This document shows positions 6,649 to 7,809 of a stretch of 7,809 nucleotides of DNA, piece after piece. Within the stretch, counting starts at the first letter, position 1; each line of letters begins with the position of its first letter. The translations under genes were made by a program, and so were the position numbers. Under the pieces are notes generated by a model. It made no database searches. It saw nothing but the letters and a program-made list of their open reading frames with translations, and had not been told where the DNA came from. The DNA lies in NCBI GenBank assembly GCA_030589965.1, contig JAUUZM010000142.1, forward strand, positions 1 through 7,809. The letters are read 5' to 3'. The DNA comes from Bacteroides sp. GTDB lineage: Bacteria; Bacteroidota; Bacteroidia; Bacteroidales; SM23-62.

Positions 6649-7416
6649 TTAAAAACACTGCACCAGGGCTGAGCGCCACCAGTAGTAATACCTGTCCTCT
6701 AATTCCTCGATGGAAGGGAAGGGATAGTAAATGACATTATCCTTTTCTCCGATGAAAAACCCATTCTGGATGGTGCGGTATGAAAGTTCACCCTTGAACT
6801 GGCGAATCACTGTCTTGGTCAATCTTTCCTTGGATGATTTCAGCCTGGCCAGACAATCCCTCATTTGATCGGGGTTTGCGTAGGGCAGATCATGAATGGG
6901 AGCATAGGAGTCTCTGGACAGTTTGCCGAGTTTCAGTTCTACAATAAATAACTTCGGTGCATGCAGGAGTTTATCAGGGTCGGTCAGGAATTTAATGAAC
7001 TCCGGTGCTGTTAGCTTACTCGCAACCCTGGTTGTAATAGGATTAAATTGTTGGTAGAGGTGTGCAAGATCATGGGAGGGTGGCCTGTATTTACCGGGCC
7101 TCAGCTCAAGTACCCTTCCATCATCCGTAACCAGGAAGAGACTCTTGAAGGCTTCCAGTGGAACCTGTTCCAATACCCTGTAAATGGAGAGGTATACGGA
7201 TCGTTTAGGTTCCCCGTCCTCATATAGTACCAGCCTTTCGTCCATGTATTCCCTTGGAAGTCCTTCCATCTTATCAATATCAATCTCAAAGAAAATCGCC
7301 TGTCCCCTGATTCTCTTGCGGGTTCCGACTGCTAGGTAATTACCAAATTCAACAGGAGGTAGCTGGGATGCTACCAGTGATAATGGTGTGGCGGAAAGAT
7401 AAACGTACTGGCTCAT
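6649..7416 (-). CDS. Conserved-looking hypothetical protein, 255 residues
   Basis: I do not recognise a characterised family. The 255-residue product has no signal peptide or membrane helix and looks cytoplasmic and globular. Notable segments are the N-terminus MSQYVYLSATPLSLVASQLPP, followed by EFGNYLAVGTRKRIRGQAIFFEIDI (23-47), which reads like beta-strands; a basic/helical part around MRDCLARLKSSKERLTKTVIR; and an aromatic C-terminus with DRYYYWWRSALVQCF. I have a vague impression of similar uncharacterised proteins in Bacteroidota, but could not check it. It is the first gene of the minus-strand group, 49 bp ahead of pabB, and could be co-transcribed with pabBC. That proximity alone does not show a role in folate synthesis. 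The ATG at 7416-7414 is preceded by an A-rich leader typical of Bacteroidota. Confidence 0.85.
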   Translation of the reverse strand: MSQYVYLSATPLSLVASQLPPVEFGNYLAVGTRKRIRGQAIFFEIDIDKMEGLPREYMDERLVLYEDGEPKRSVYLSIYRVLEQVPLEAFKSLFLVTDDGRVLELRPGKYRPPSHDLAHLYQQFNPITTRVASKLTAPEFIKFLTDPDKLLHAPKLFIVELKLGKLSRDSYAPIHDLPYANPDQMRDCLARLKSSKERLTKTVIRQFKGELSYRTIQNGFFIGEKDNVIYYPFPSIEELEDRYYYWWRSALVQCF

Positions 7417-7441
7417 GGTTTTTGTTTTAGGGATTATTTAC

Positions 7442-7470
7442 AAGTTACACTATGTCCAGGCAAAAGTCAA
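7442..7470 (-). promoter_or_regulatory. Candidate promoter for the 255-residue gene (and perhaps pabBC)
   Basis: On the minus strand TTGACT (7470-7465) is followed by a 17-bp spacer and TAACTT (7447-7442). This gives a start near 7435 and a leader of about 19 nt before the ATG at 7416. The -35 is strong but the -10 is only moderate. The -10 overlaps one arm of an 8-bp inverted repeat, AAGTTACA (7442-7449) with TGTAACTT (7494-7501). Those arms are 44 bp apart, so a regulatory role is speculative. Confidence 0.4.
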
Positions 7471-7543
7471 GGCTAAGAGGACCAAATTCTTTTTGTAACT
7501 TCGGCGGGTGATCTGAATATTAATCTAAAATCCCCAAGCAGAT

Positions 7544-7809
7544 ATGCCCATTCGCATAAGCTCTTTACCATTCTTTCTGTTCTTTCTCTTAATCATAATG
7601 ATTTCCTGTAAGGGGAAAACCGGGGAAACAATGCAATCGGATTCAAAGACATCTGAACAGAGCAGTTCGGAGCAAAGCACCTCTTCAGCGAAGACTGAAT
7701 CTACGGATCCATCCGGCAGTTCTGTTTTGAATTATACCCCACCCTCAAATCCGGCTATGGAGCAGGCTCTGCAGGAAGCTTCCCTGAATGGGCAGCTGGA
7801 AATAGTAAA
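7544..7809 (+). CDS. Lipoprotein with probable ankyrin repeat (partial, C-terminus beyond window)
   Basis: Reading from the ATG at 7544 gives 88 residues that run off the window without a stop. The N-terminus MPIRISSLPFFLFFLLIIMISC is a signal peptide II: Arg4, a very hydrophobic core and a lipobox ending at Cys22 (MISC), so the mature protein should be lipidated at Cys22. Residues 23-61 form a flexible, low-complexity linker rich in Ser, Thr, Glu and Gln. From about residue 72, MEQALQEASLNGQLEIVK matches the first part of the ankyrin consensus (A-L-x-x-A-x-x-N-G-x-L-E-I-V-K), so an ankyrin array probably continues beyond the edge. It would be a membrane-anchored binding protein facing the periplasm. 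It is the only plus-strand gene and is divergent from the 255-residue gene across 127 bp. A weak promoter-like TTGTAA (7493-7498) and TATTAA (7518-7523) lie upstream. Lipoprotein status is firm; the ankyrin call rests on one partial repeat. Confidence 0.82.
   Translation, partial: MPIRISSLPFFLFFLLIIMISCKGKTGETMQSDSKTSEQSSSEQSTSSAKTESTDPSGSSVLNYTPPSNPAMEQALQEASLNGQLEIV

Noticed and set aside
7491..7526. Promoter for the plus-strand lipoprotein (TTGTAA with TATTAA, 19-bp spacer, or TTTTG with TATTAATC)
   Set aside because: Both elements match consensus only partly and the spacing is not optimal. A promoter must exist in this region, but I cannot place it with confidence.

Overview
The window looks like a piece of a Bacteroidota chromosome, possibly Bacteroidales or Marinilabiliales-like. 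The evidence is indirect: start codons are preceded by A/T-rich sequence without Shine-Dalgarno motifs, PabB and PabC are of the short type, a long-tailed lipoprotein is present, and the unknown 255-residue protein has a Bacteroidota flavour. No rRNA, tRNA, CRISPR array or mobile element was found. Seven genes lie on the minus strand and one on the plus strand, so the window is best read from right to left.

Right edge (7417-7809): a short divergent promoter region separates a plus-strand lipoprotein gene, cut by the window end, from the minus-strand genes. The lipoprotein has a lipobox, a Ser/Thr/Glu/Gln-rich linker and what appears to be the start of an ankyrin repeat.

Middle (5039-7416, minus): a 255-residue protein of unknown function is followed by pabB (aminodeoxychorismate synthase component I) and pabC (aminodeoxychorismate lyase). 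pabB and pabC overlap by 17 bp. Together they convert chorismate to p-aminobenzoate for folate synthesis, given a PabA-type glutaminase that is not in this window.

Left (1-4935, minus): a tightly packed five-gene operon. It encodes a TetR-family repressor, a secreted protein predicted to be an outer-membrane beta-barrel, a LolD/MacB-type ABC ATPase and two different FtsX-type permeases; the second permease runs off the left edge. Gaps between genes are 2, 13 and 6 bp, then a 4-bp overlap. The operon starts from a clear promoter (TTGACA, 17 bp, TATATT). A 9-bp perfect inverted repeat straddles this promoter, one arm in the spacer and the other just past the predicted transcription start, as expected for TetR autorepression.

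The most interesting point is the architecture of the left operon. It has a LolCDE-like ATPase and permease pair with a dedicated outer-membrane barrel and its own repressor, but no periplasmic adaptor (HlyD/MacA type) and no TolC gene in the visible part. I infer a regulated trans-envelope transporter, perhaps for lipids or lipoproteins. The substrate is unknown, and genes beyond position 1 could change this reading.
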